64,000 nt of DNA from contig JAPFBL010000009.1 in the NCBI GenBank assembly GCA_026182355.1, positions 496,001 to 560,000 of the forward strand. Reading direction: 5' to 3'. Every line of letters starts with the position of its first letter. The stretch's first letter is position 1. This DNA is from Hermatobates lingyangjiaoensis. Taxonomy: Eukaryota > Arthropoda > Insecta > Hemiptera > Hermatobatidae. The translations under genes were made by a program, and so were the position numbers. Under the pieces are notes generated by a model that made no database searches, was not told where the DNA came from, and saw only the letters and a program-made list of their open reading frames with translations. Of the stretch, positions 37,088 to 51,200 are shown piece after piece.

Positions 37088-37388
37088 GGGAGGCAAGGGT
37101 AGGCCAGCGGTTTACGCGCTCACCTCTAGACTTGTGGATCCGGGTTCAATACCCACTCTGGCACTCGATTTATTCACGCAGGAAGTGAAAAAAATTCGAG
37201 GACGTCGTCTCTTGGAGAGGATGTTAAGTCCGGGGTCTATACGATGCCCAGGTAGGCTTTAAACATCACTATTCAAATACACTTGAGTTAAGCAAACTTT
37301 AGGACTCCCAATGTAGAATGTTGGTTGTGCGGTATCATGAGGGCCATATGTGTGTTTTCGCGTGCGACGGCCTTTGCAACCTAACCTA
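37088..37388 (+). mobile_element. tRNA-derived SINE, copy 4 (between convergent genes)
   Basis: The best-preserved head: GGCAAGGGTAGGCCAGCGG and the B-box-like GGGTTCAATACCC. Tail GGCCTTTGCAACCTAACCTA. Lies 380 bp past the POLR3C stop. Confidence 0.85.
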
Positions 37389-37551
37389 CCTCCTGTTTGT
37401 TTTATATTGTTTCCTGTCATTAATTCAGTGGAAGGTTTTTATCAAAAATATTTTAAATAAACATATTTTCATTTGTCTTTTTTATCTTCGGAATCTCTAA
37501 AAAATAATTTAATAATTTTTTAAACTTTATACAGTTTAAACGATGAGCCCT

Positions 37552-37760
37552 AAAAAAGAAAAGGGATGGGAAAACTTTCTTCTATGTAAGTAAACTATAA
37601 AATGGAGTCCTGAAGTTATAGAAATGAGGCCAGGAATTAATAGCGTGATGGCATCTAGTAAAGGAGCTTCGAAAGCTCTTCATGGTAAAACTGCCTGACT
37701 AAAACAAAGAACTTCTCCAAAACTTAAACATCCAAGCACTCCTATCAAGTCGGATGCAAC
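37552..37760 (+). pseudogene. Broken coding-like fragment after POLR3C
   Basis: Plus-strand translation gives MSPKKEKGWENFLLCK, a stop, then KWSPEVIEMRPGINSVMA with a Lys/Ser/Pro tail, a further stop, and a GTAATA at the end. The composition is protein-like but two stops break it, so I read it as a decayed gene or retrocopy fragment. Family not recognised. Confidence 0.25.
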
Positions 37761-39053
37761 GGTAATATAATATGTATATACTTATTATTTATTTAAATTT
37801 TGTTAATATTGTTTAGAAATAGGGATATGGAAATATCCAAGTAATTTGAAGCAATATGTTTACTGTGATGCAATGGAATGTCATGTCATATGTGTTAGAT
37901 TTATGTGTCTGTTAATATTTCCCTTTTAATATATATGAAGTTCCTTTGATATTCTTTACAAATGGGTTTATTCTACACAGGGAGTTGTAAGTTTTAACTT
38001 ACTCTTTATTGAAATAGGGACCTTTTCGGATACCAGACATCTTACTTGGGCTAGCAGCTGTACACCTCCTCTAAGGAATGGGTTGAATATTTTCTATCTT
38101 AGACATAAAAAAAACCAGCGATGTTTGCTAGAATCAAGTTCAAAGTTTTAGTCTAGTAGGAAACAGAAACCACTATGGGATTCATTTAGAGAAATACTGT
38201 TTTGAAATTCAACTTTTTGCCTTTCAAGACAAAAATCGATGAATGTCGAAATATCGAAGTGAGTTTTACTCGGTGATTGTTGTTTTTCTTCTGTTATTTA
38301 GTTTATTGTACTTTAGGACTACCATTATGGTTTCATTTGATTCCAAATATAGTTAGTTACTCATTTAGTTGGAAGTCATTTTCGTTCTGAAACCAATTGA
38401 GGCATTTTCTGTTGACAATATATTTCATGGATAGGCTCCATAAAAACTGTAAATATTAGACTTATCGGAGGATAGATAATGTTTAGATGTACAGCAGTGC
38501 ATAAAACGTGCTTCAAGAGAACAGGGTTTTTAATTATGGAATGAGATGGCAAAGGAATTTGTGGTACTATAGAATATTAGGTTAGTGCGAAAAGAAGTTC
38601 ATATTATTAGACAAATATTCACTGTTGCTAAAACGAATATTTTAGATTATTTCATAAATCAAATATGAATTAGAAAAAGTATTGTGATACCTATTTGTCA
38701 GATTGAAAATGAGAAGTATATTTCCCATCGTTTATGCTTTGGATACATAACATATATTACTTGTCAAAATGAAAAGAAATAACTGACTGTCAAATGTTTA
38801 CCTAAGCGTTTGGATATTAATAAGAAATAAGAACAGACATATTTTTAAAGAAAATAGAAACTTAAATTGATGGCAAAGAATAAGAACTTCAACTGCTATC
38901 CTTCCATTCGACCAAACGACATACTTGTAAGTCTGGCTTTTAGTTTTTGTAATAATAATTTTGTTTGAGTTTTAGTTTTATTTTAATGAAATAAAAATAT
39001 TTGTTCAAAGTTAGGATTAAGGGTAAATAAAAAAAAGTTGTTATAAAGAGTTA

Positions 39054-39059
39054 TTTATT
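39054..39059 (-). terminator. Polyadenylation signal of the unnamed minus-strand gene
   Basis: AATAAA on the minus strand, 140 nt past the proposed stop codon. Consistent with a short 3' UTR facing the POLR3C 3' end 2.3 kb away. Confidence 0.45.
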
Positions 39060-39198
39060 AACTAATGTCTGTTTACATAGAAGTGTGAATAATCTATACA
39101 ATACATAAATGGGTGTAAAATATCAAATGTATGTACAAGTCTTGTAAAGGTTCATAAATACTGAATAGGATTTAATACACAAGTGATGTGGTGATTCT

Positions 39199-39245
39199 TT
39201 AACTATTTTTTACATGTCGGCTGCACGTCTTGATGCGTGTATTAC
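39199..39245 (-). CDS. Unnamed minus-strand gene, last coding exon and stop
   Basis: Acceptor CAATTGCAG; the two-base remainder completes the Gly codon left by the previous exon. Encodes [14 protein letters not shown] and a TAA at 39199-39201. It is short, so the call rests on phase fit and the good acceptor. A stop by intron read-through at 41.1 kb is the alternative. Confidence 0.65.
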
Positions 39246-42200
39246 CTGCAATTGGAATCATTATAAGCCCAGTGAGGAGATAATTTCATAAACCACATTG
39301 ACTATAAATAAAATATATATAATGTTTTTTAGTTGAATGTAGGAATTGAAATAAGCTTCTCCAGGAAGTGAAGAACATTTTTGGTACAGTCATTCTCCAG
39401 GAAGTGAAGAACATTTTTGGTACAGTCATCATGAAAAGAAAAAAGAAGAAAGACACAGCACGCCAGGAACAACGGTCGTAAACCATCTTTATACAAAGTG
39501 GAAACCACTGTAAGAAATTAAGAAATGGGGCTGAGATTTTTCAACCTACTAACAGTTCTCGTCTGTTCTGTAGGAATGAAGATCATCATATAGTGGGGGA
39601 TAAAGATGAGATACTAGAGAGATGAGGAGAGCACAGGAATTAATGATTGGAGGAGAAGGACAGACAGCAGCTGGAGGAAGAAAACGAAGGTAATGGCCAA
39701 GAAAATAAAAGCACGACCTCGTCTTTGTGATGCAAAGATCAGGACAGCAATAACCAGCCTAAAGAACAATACTCGAGCTAATATCCCAGCTTAACTCTGG
39801 AAATATGAGGTGGGAGGAGATGATTGAAAACAGCTGGGAGAGTTCATAACTGACGTATGGAATAGGGAAGTAATGTCAAAACAATTGGATAAGTTATAAT
39901 ATACATTATACACAAAAAAGGAGGCAATTGCCAAATGTAGCAATTATTGGGGTATTGCTCTCCCCAGTGTTGGCTACAAAATCTCAAAAATATTGGCAAG
40001 TCGATTGGCACCTTTAGAGGAAAGAATTGTAGGGGAATACCAGTGTGCTTTCGAGCAGGAAGTCCACAAGCGATCAAATACTCGCATTGAGACAAACTAT
40101 TGAGAAGTGTTATGAATGGAATATGGACCTGCATCAGCTCTTCATAGACTTTAAGCAGACCTGGCAAAAGGGGTGCTCTCCTCGAAACCTTGCATAGGTT
40201 TGGGGTACCGAAAAAACCCTGGTTGAAATGACCCTACAACACACCATAAGTAGAGTGAGAGTTGAGAATGAGCTTTCACGTGAGTTTGAAATTAAACAAG
40301 GTAGGAGGTTGTATTGTCTAAAATGTTGTTTAACCTTACACTAGAAAAAGCTATTAGAGACAGTATTGGTAACCCGAGGGGTTCTACTCGTATTTACAAA
40401 AGATTAATACAGTGTCAGGCCTATGCAGATGATATGACTTAATTGCTAAGTCAGCAACATAATTGCTGACTAGGACATTTATATTGAAATTATATTAAGC
40501 TGAGGGATGAAGCAAGTATAATGGGACTCCAAATAAATAGGGCTAACACTATATATACGTCTCGTCACGTGGAAGAAAGTGAAGAATTGGGACAGAATGG
40601 CTTGGACATATGAAGGATTTAACTACCTAAGGGTCCCTGTTAACAGAAAATAACGAGGTTTCACGGTAAATCAAAGCAAAAATTACCTCTGGGAACAGAG
40701 GTTTTGCTTTCCAATCGCTATTCTGGTCCTGTAGTATCAGTTGCAACTCCGAGTTCTTTATTGATAAACCACTTATTCTCCTAATAGTAACTTATGGCTC
40801 AGAGATTTGGACCGTTGCTAGTGAATGACGAAGAAAAGCTACATAGCTCGAAGCGAAAGGTGCTCCGAAGGATCTATGGGGAGTATGTGTAAATAGACTT
40901 TGTCGAGTTCACTGAAACCCGGAGCTTGGAGGGACCTGTTTGCCCGACCCATTGTAAGTATAATAAAAGCGGGGTGAACCCGATTAATTTCTCGTAATAA
41001 TTCATACGGGGTTTGGATGAACATTAGAAGTAACAATTTAACTTTCGTATACATGAGAGTTTAAGAAGGATTTCTAGGAATATTAAAATAGTTCTAGTAT
41101 TATAATAAATATATACTTACCATCATTAGACGTGAGATACATCATAAGCAGTGATAAGTCAGTTAGTGGGTCATCAGATAAGGAGATCTCCTCAGAGTCT
41201 GAAGAATATGAAGATGATGAAGAACCTACTAAATTAGTGCATATGCGTGCTTTTTCTAATATATCCAGCACTGTGGAGCATGGTTGCAAATGACTGTCAG
41301 TTGCTGAGCGTAGGTCTTTATCCTGAAACACCACTTTCATTTTTAGTGAACTGCAATTGTTCAGAATTAACCAAAATGTTCAAGATGTTTATTTAAATAT
41401 AAGTAGTATAAAGTACTTGGTAGTATCACAATTTTATAATATATAACTGATTTGGTATAATAATCGTATACACCGTATTTGAAGTAAAAATATACAATAC
41501 TAAATTAATTTAATAATGGTTTACTGCCAATCAATCAAATAACTGCCAACTTTTCAAATGCAGGCATTTTTTACTATGTTTACTTCAATAGTATTCTTAG
41601 TATTTTTAAATTAGCTATTAAATTAGAGAAAAAAAAGAAGAAATATCTAGGTAAAGAAGAAGGCCTTTATTTTTAACAAGAATTTGTTTTAATTGATTGC
41701 ATTAAATTATTGACCTATAAACCTATTTTAATTAATTTTTTAAAGTTTTTTTACCAAAGCGCTGGTAATATAAGAATAAGAAGAAATAATCTAACCTGAC
41801 TTACAAATCACTGATTTGTAAGGTAAATGAGATTAAATTTGGTAATCATTTTATAAGTAAATGAGGTCTCTTCACGTTTTTATTTTTATATATTCCTTGA
41901 ATTCTTCAATGGAAAGCATGTTATCTACGGGGTAGTAATGGAGTGATTAAGCGCCACTAATAGCCTCTAACACTCAACTCCGACTTTCGGTCTTCACGAG
42001 GCTACCCTGTTAACCTGCTATATGCAGGGACAAACGAAAGAGGAGGAGAAGGTGATCAGGGGCTGGGTCTGACCATCTTCGTTTCACATCCTTCCTAATC
42101 CCCAAATCCCTTCCTTTTACCCCAGCCCCAATTTAAGATGTTAAGCGATCCGTGCCGAAGTATGGATGATACAGAGGTTACTGTATTATGAACGGAGCCT

Positions 42201-45200
42201 CAAGGGTACCAGGCGACCCCCTTGAGTAAATAACCTTACTCCGGTATGCGGTGCTCTGCCGGAGCGGACAAAATACCACCGATAGAGCTTAAGGTATTTT
42301 CCCCTGTAAGGAAAAGGAAGTCCGGAGACCATCCTCCGAAAGCACAGAGGGTCCAAAAACGCTAACTAGTAGGAATCAACCTCTCACAAGTGCACCTCAG
42401 GACCCGAAGAAGGAGAAAGGAAGTTACTTTCTCCTGAAAAGTAGGGAGCCTGAATGGACATTATGAATGATGGTTTGTGAAGATTCTGCAAAGAGGAAGA
42501 AACACCGTTGCACCTACTGACTGACTGTAAGAAAACTTAGCTGCGCAGAGGTAGGTGCTTTGGGACGCTCAACAAACCGTAGAAAAACTTTTACCGCTGG
42601 AACCAGCAAAAGTGCTGAGCTTCTTGGAGACGTTGAAGCTAACTTCTGGGGTACTTAGCTAATTCTAGTACAAAAGAGGGGAAGTACAATAGTTTTTTTT
42701 TTAAGACGCCGTACTGTAGTCACCCTTAAATAATAATAATAATAATGTTATCTACACTGGAATGCGAAAATAAAACTTACAGATAATATCGTAGGTTTTA
42801 TGTGTTGTTATATTAAACATATGAAATGTGCTTAGCAAATTTTTCGATTTTTAATGCTGAGCATATACAAATAAGAAAGAATTACTGTGAAGGTTAAGTA
42901 GGAATCAGAATTTTTTCATTTATTAATAATCCTTAATCACATGATGTTCATACTTACGGAAGAATCAGATGAAGAAGATTTGGTGTTTTCCGTATCAGTT
43001 GTTTTCTTTTGTTTTAATTGTTTTTGAGTTGTTTCGGGAGTAGGAACTGTAATTTTAGTTGAATTTGTGAGACCTTTTGTCTCTGAGCTGATGACATGTA
43101 ACACTGGAGAAGTTGGTAATGATTTCTCTGAGCTGAAACTTGTTTCTTTTGTTGGAATATTGTCAATTTCTGAATTGGAAATTCCTTCCAGTAGGAGAGG
43201 TTTAGATAAATTCTCCAAATTGCGTTCTAAATGGTTCCCTTTCGATGATTCTGTGCTAGAAATGTGTGTAAAGCTTGAACTATTTGACGAACAAGATAAC
43301 TCAACTAACTCAACCAATGTTTTGATGATTTTGCTCTGATCAGGAGATTGTTCGGTTTGTGTGCACTGAACTGACGTGTCCGGAACAACCAAAGTAACCT
43401 GATTCTTCTGCGATATTGCATCAAGTTCATTTTCATTAGTATTTCGTTTATCTTCAGTGGATAAATGTATTTCTTTTTGTAAATTATAATTCACTGAAGA
43501 TTGCAAAACTTCAAAAGAGATAGAAGGTGGTTTCAATTTAGGATAAACGATAAATTCATCTGAATTCAGTTGATAGAGCAAGTTTTTTGTTTCAGGACTT
43601 GAATCTGGTATGTTTCCTAAGTTATCAATATGCTTCAAAGATGACTGGCAAGATTTGGCATCCGAAGAATCTAACTGTTCGACTAAATCAAGCAGTGATC
43701 TTGATTCTGGACTGCAGCATTCAGCTTCTCTTTGCATATCTTTTATTATAGTTTGTGTTTTGTTATGTTCTCTATTTTTCAGTAAAATTTTGCGGGTATT
43801 CAGTTTTAAATTTGGACTTCGTAGACTAAATTCACCCTCCTCAATATTTTCCGTAAGAGTACCTATGGATCTTCCATGATCTGGATTTTTTGATACATTA
43901 TCTGAAACTGATCCACTCTCTTTCTTTTCTTGCAGATCAGCAGCTGTTCCATTTATTGTATTTTGTTTAGATATCTGTTGTAGAGCTGTTAAAACTTGGT
44001 CCATTTTTTCATCAACAAGTTCATTGAAAACCGAAGTACTAACCTTGTGTAAAATATTCTTTTCAATTCTTTGAAATGCCTCGTCAAGATTGATCCTGTT
44101 GGACGCTATAGACTTGGGAGGTGATTCACATAACTTATTTGAACTGCTACTGGAAGAGGCCATGTCTTTCGCATCAGGCGAACCCTTAGAGCTGTCATAC
44201 TTCAGCTTCAAGCGGCCTGTGCTCGAGCAGGACAGTACTTTGATGAAACTTTTCTCAGTTCTATCTGAAGGCAGCTTAACCTGAATAACTGCGTTGTTCT
44301 CAGGATTTCTTACGGTAAGAATTTGTTTTGATTTATCATCTACTGTCTCCCTAATTTCTTCCAAAGAATTGTTGCACCTGTTTCCTAATTTTTTGCTATC
44401 TTCATTTGCTCTTTTTGCAGGTTTTAGTGATTTCTGTTTTCGTTTAACTAATAAACAAGTTTTGGAAAAGTCTTCTTGTTTACTTGCTTTTTCTCTTCTA
44501 TCTTCTGCATTAATTTCTTCAACTTTTACTTCACCATCAATACTTCTTCTTTCTCGTGAATTTTCAATTAATCCATTATTTTTCTTTAATTTGTCACCAT
44601 TTGTTTCTGAAATTAAAATAATATTCTTGCCAAAAAGTAAACAAAAAAATAAATTGCACACAAAGATAAAATGAATCCATCACATGTAAAAACTAGATAA
44701 TCGTTAAATATCCGTAATCGAAATAAATTCGATTTTTGAAGAATTTAAGAACCAAACTCAGTAAAGTAGCTCTACCATTGCTATAATAGGTGTGAATTTA
44801 GAAGTGAAATACAATTTTCGTCCTAGAGTAGAAAGGTAAGTTTCGGAGTTGAAGAAAAAAAAACAATAAACGATCCCGAAGTCATTATTGTAAACAACTC
44901 AAAGTTTTAATCAATTTTTTTCAAAGTTTTAACTGATTAGCAACTGAATTAAATAATTTGTTTACAACATATGTCGTTGTTGCAAAACACTCATGTAAAG
45001 GGGTTTAAGCCTTTCAATTTTAGTTTCTTTGATTCGTTGTCATGGTAATATTAATTCTTTTCTGGTCTTTTATGATAATATTTCTTTTTATAATTTTTTG
45101 TTTGGTCCTTGTTTTGTTTTTTACTAATTATGGTTTTTTATTTCTGGAATTTTGTTTTGAATAATTTTTTAAATTTTTAATTTTAGATTTGGTTGTTTGG

Positions 45201-48200
45201 AACACTTCACGAAATGTTTTTTGTGATGAAGCCAAATTATTGAAGCCATTCAATAATTGAAAATATCCGATAACTTATTATTTACTTAACCACATTGGCT
45301 TGTGAGGATTGTAGTAGAAACTGGAGTTATTTCAGTTCAAATATATGATTTATAATATATATTTTATAATATAAAATTATTTCCAATATATTTTATTTTC
45401 ATTTAGTGCTCCAAATATAGTATATTCTTTTACTGAGTAAATCTGTTAGAATTCATGTGTTCATTCTAAAATTTATTTAAAAAAAATTTTTTTTTTGGTA
45501 ACATTACAGTTGAAATTTAGAGTTTCAAAAGAAGTCTATATTTGTACAAACTCCCAACCTTGTGGTTTTAGGACGTATTCTTAAAGAATTATTTTTAATG
45601 TTTTATGTTTTGTAAAAATAGGGTGCGTTTTTACATGTAAGTATTCAACACGTGTAGTTTTCAAGATAATAAATTGAATTAATTTATTTTTTCATAATAA
45701 TATTCAATTATTATTATTTGGAATTTCAAAAACAATTAAATCTTCTTGCAAAAGTTTTAAATTAAATTGTTTTAAAAAACGTTTTAATTTTTTTTTAAAT
45801 TCCCCATCATGAGTAAATACAACACTGTAACCGACTGTAGAAGTAATGAATAATAATATGATTCTATTGATAAGAAATGTATATACATTTCTTTTAATCT
45901 GAGCAACAATTCTAGAGAATCGTGTCATTTGAAATTCTATGTATTGAATTTTTTAAAAACTGAACTTATCAAGGTACAAAATATGTAAGAATCATTTTTG
46001 TTTTGAATTAAATTTTCTTTTCAGTAGAGAGCCTATAATTAGGAAATAATTTATTTCAGAATTGAAGTAAGTGAATTTGTATTTGGAATACTAAAGAGAA
46101 AAAACAAATGTAAGATTTTGCAGCCTAAAATGGGCTTTAACTTTGTCGTCTTATGAGCAATAAGGTCTCATTTGTCTATAAATATTCAATTTGGGCATAT
46201 AAGTTGATATAAATATGTATATTATGATTACTAGTTTGTAACATTTATTAATATAATTATAATATTTAGCGTAGTTATATTATTTTACAGCACTGTAAAA
46301 TATAAAGCAGTTCTTGTAACTCAAAGACGTAATTTTAATATTTATCTTTGTGTGCAAAGAAATAAAAAAAATACAAATAAAAGCAAATGAACTACAAAAT
46401 AAAAATGATTAAAAGTAAAGCCTATTGATTAGTTTACAATTTCTTTTTTGAATTTCTTTTCTTTTCTTTTATTTTTAATTGAAATGTCAATTGTTTTTAG
46501 GTACGAGCGGGCGAGTAGCGTTGCCATCAGTCAAGTTAGATTCTTCGATTTAATACGGCAGCTTTAAACGGACTCAAAACATCCATGTCAAGCCTCACCA
46601 AGTTGAAAAGGTAAAGTTGTTACTCACTTTTATACCAATTAACAACATTGTTAATTTTCGCTTGCTTCTAATGTAAGGTTTTGACATTTTTGTTTGATCA
46701 ATGAATATTAGTGGAGACAGTTTACATTGAACAAAGACTGTATAGAAGCGTCTATAGTTTAAACCTCTGTCTATCTTATCGTTTCTATCACTATTCTTTA
46801 TAAATAAACATTGAAACTTTTAACAATAGAGATAAAAACATAAACAAAAGTAATATTAACTTCAAAAAGAAATAAGCTGATAAAGTTTGGTTAGAACAAT
46901 GGTTGAATTGAATTTTTAAAAAAATAAAACAAGTTTACATTGAGAAGAACTAACAATTAAAACAAAAAGAAATATAATGAATTTTTTCCTGAATTAAAAA
47001 TATTAATGTAAATAGTATTTAAAAATGAATGGTAGATTATTTTTTACATTTCAAAAACTTTTGTATTAAGAATTTTGTAGGGAAACTGTATCAATGGAGG
47101 GATTTAGAAGATCATTACCGTGTTTTACAAAGAATACGTTATCACTAAAAATGAATAAAACGGAATAGTCTAAAGTATTTGAAATATGTCACTTTTTTTC
47201 TGAAGTAAATGGTACTTAAACGATAAATCAGAGAAACATAAATAATTAATTATGGAATAGAATATACGTTATAATGATGTCATGGCAATTATTATTATGA
47301 AAGTAAGCTTCGATATTAAAATTGTTTATCTAAAACAAAATTAAGTTATAGAACAGTTAAGGGGGATTATTATTCATAAAGTAGAAAGAAATATTTTTTT
47401 CTTTATGTCGAAATATTCTTTTATTAATCTCATGACAATGCTATTATGGCATACGTCAAATCTTGCTTAAGGAATGTAATATTTATTGCATAGTAGTAAA
47501 TTGTGAAAAACTTATTAAAAAAAATTTTTTTCTGTATATCAAAAAAGAAAAGAAAAATGACATATACTGGGTTATGTTATTTATTAATATTTGTAATGAG
47601 TTCATTAAAACTGGCATTACACCTACGATTAAATAAATAGTTCAATTGTTTAAATCATATGCTTCTCAAGTTCTTCAATCGAGATTTGCTTATATTGGTC
47701 TTCTTTGACAACTGTTGCTGAGTATGGTCAATATTTCAAAATGTTTACATAAAACCAGATGTCCTATATGATTTCCTTTCTTTCAGCATTAAAGATAGGA
47801 ATATGTATCATGTTTTCATTAACATACGTTAGAGTAGTAAGATGATAATAGTTAGCACCTCTACTGGGATGATGTGAGGTTGATGAAGTCTCGGCCTTTT
47901 CGCTGTCCTCTTCCCAATCCTCCTCGTATTCAGACTCCACGGCTTTGCTTGAAGAAACCTGTCATCATACTGATAAACTGACACAACCAAACACTACCCA
48001 CAATCACTATCTCTTAAACAACCTCAAAGTTTAGGCTTTTTATTGAAAGTATATTGACGGAAAATAAACACAATAGGTTTATTTAACAAAATATAAGCAG
48101 GTTAAAAGTACCTAAATTAAAATAATAAATACATATTTGTTCAAAATTCATCTTCAAATTTCTTTGTTTGAAATATAACTTTTATTTGACATATCATCTC

Positions 48201-51200
48201 AATTTCATTTTGTCAATTAAAGACTACATTAAATTACTTTTTATTTATCATTATTTCTTAATAAAAATATATAAAAGACGTTTATATTTGAACAGTTATT
48301 ACAAAGTTTGTAACAATGAATTAAAATAAAATCCCAATCCTCGCTATTCATCACATTGAACCATAATTATTGATTTTTTGGTTTAAGAGCTAGCTGATTA
48401 CATCATTTCTAGACGTCAAATCAGAACCGATTTACCTATAAAAAAAAATATTCTCTACGAAGAGTAGTCCAAAAAGTTCTTTCTTATTTTTTCCTCTTTG
48501 TATATTACTAGAATCCCTTACCATTGATTGGACAGTAGTTTGTCTATTTTCTTTTTCTCAGTTATGTAGTATTTTAAAGTTGTTTCAATATCATATATAT
48601 ATGTATATATAATTTACATTTGTCTAAGGTTATGAAATTATGGTTGCTTATTTAATTTTATTAACTTTTAATGAAAGAGATGAACTTTTGATTGCTGAAT
48701 TTCTTTAATTGGTATATACCTTATAAAAATATTTGGAATTAAAATTACTTCATGATATTCCTACTTTTGAGCATAACTTTTTTCTTCATCATTAATTTAA
48801 CTTTCGTCAAATTAATAATGTGTACAGATTCAATTTTTATAATAAAGAATCAATGTTTTTAAAGCATGAAACTGGGTATTCAGTAGGGTAACAGTTTTCT
48901 AAAAATTGTGTGTTCAGCCTCTGTAATATGATTAACTAAATTAGACACATAAATGTGCTGATTTCAGTTTTATATAATTTTCATTCTTTATAAACAGGGT
49001 TACATTTCGACAATAAGAAATTCAAGAATTAACATAATCTGAACAACTGAATATTGACTGCAGTCACCAGAAATATTCCTGATGCCACAATTTATTATTA
49101 ATAAACATTTTAATTAAGACTAGCAGAATATTAGTATTCGTACTTGAAAATATTTTTAGTTCAAACCATTTATAAATTATTTTTTCAATATTGAATGATA
49201 TCCCTCTATACTTAAAAAATATGAAGATCTCTAAACATAACTGGAATAATGTTTCGACCGAATATACAAACAGTTTTCTTTCTGACCATAAAAAATTGTT
49301 TCACTTTCGCATTATCATAAATGAAAATATTACTAAATAATTATTAATTTCTCATGTTGAAAATCCTGCTTTTATATTGTAGATTAAGGAAACTATTTTC
49401 TTTTTCAAGTAAACTTTACTGTAGAAAATGACGTATTTAAAAAATATTATTAAAATTGGTCTATTAAACATATTAAATATCTAACGAGAGTTGAAGTCTA
49501 AGAAAACAATTCAAATAATACCTTGGAGCTTTCGTCGGTGTGTTCAGCCTCCTCTACATTCTCTTCAATCTCGCTGTCTGACTTGATCCTAGGGAAACAT
49601 TGTATAATGGCAGAATAAAAGTAGTAAATTCAATTTTATGAGCTTCTTATATTAATGAATGTAAGTTTAATTCTATAAACCAATTATCTTCAAGTTTATT
49701 TTACTTAAGCCGTATAAGTATTGTGTGTGAGATGTAATGAAGAATAATAACTAAGAATCAGAAAAAAAGAGTTTAAAACGTATAATTATATATAATAATT
49801 GATACATTTTTTATTAAAAATTATTGATATATGATTCATTTGGCAGGGAATAACCAGAGACAGATTTGTTGTAAGCTGTCCGTTGGGATAGTGGAGTAGT
49901 GATATTAGGGTAAGGAATGGTTGACTATTGACGGTGCTCGCATTGCCTGGAAAGCGTTGTGTCACACCATGTTTGAATTGTTAGTTATTTTGCTAATTAT
50001 AATATTATTTTAATATGAGGGATATTATATTTTAGTTTCCAAGTGTAAGAGACCATTTTAAAAGTTGGAAATGATTAAAAATCATCTTTGATTAACTATA
50101 AATATGGAAAACTTTAATGGTATAACAATTATGTGGAAACGATATGCAAAGGTATTATGAGAGAAGAAAATATTTTGATTAATGAAACATACATATTTCG
50201 TGGTATAAAAGACTTATTCTACTTATGTTAATGTAAACCAATCAAATTATTGTATTTATTTATTTTATTATATAAATATATATATTATTTTTGATTGGTT
50301 TACATCAAAATAATTTCTTTTCCTAATTATTATACTAATAATTATTATTAATGGGTCCAGAGTATTTCTAGTAATATGGCCCCTTTATTTTATAAACTCA
50401 TATCTCTCTCATATTGATTTTTTAATTTATTATACTTATTTAACTTGTTTAGTACGATCTATTACTTAATTTATATATAATTATAATACCAATACACTCT
50501 TAATACTAATTGCATTAATTCTGTAACTACAGTATTTGACAGCATAGGCATATAAAACGCACCCCTATTTCAGCAGGTCAGATTAAGGAGAAAAGTTGTT
50601 AGTGTATTTAAGTATATAGTCTTGGTAGCAGTCTCACATTCAGGCATGCAAAGCATAAAAGCGATAATTTGTTTTAAAGTAATGGCGTTAATACTGTTAA
50701 TAATTATACAAACAATAAAATAATGATGGATGGATGTTAGGTTAGGTAGAAGTACTGGTCGTAAGCTGGGTTAGTGTGTCTCCAGAGCCTATGGGAGGTT
50801 TCAACTTCGTGCAGAAATGAAGGGTGATTTTATGAGCCAAAATGGTGGGAAAAAAATGTTTTATAAGCCATCAAATACGGTATTTGTTAAGCATTTACTT
50901 ACTCCTCAGCTTCATTTTCCTTGAGATATTTTCCAGGGTGCGGATTTTCCAGTTTTGTTGGTCCATCTTCAGATTTATTCTCATGTGAATCATCTGTTAT
51001 TCTTTCTTCACTATTTGATACATCATCATCATCATCATCAGAGTATGGCTTGCTTGGTTCACTGGAATCTATTTCATCTGAATTTTGAGAATTAACCATT
51101 TCTTCATTCTGTCTTTCATTTTCTATTTGATAGTTTTGTAAATTACTTTTATTATTGTCTTCAACATTGTTAGTTACTAAATCTATTTGCTCTTGGATGT

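Noticed and set aside
37088..37388. A tRNA gene at the SINE head
   Set aside because: The A/B-box-like parts resemble a tRNA, but the acceptor stem and full cloverleaf are not there and the same head recurs in five SINE copies.
39844..41054. Minus-strand frames of 107 and 71 residues
   Set aside because: They run antisense to the plus-strand reverse transcriptase pseudogene, whose motifs explain the sequence.
43067..44674. Several plus-strand frames of 64-126 residues
   Set aside because: They lie opposite the long minus-strand coding exon and are its antisense shadows.
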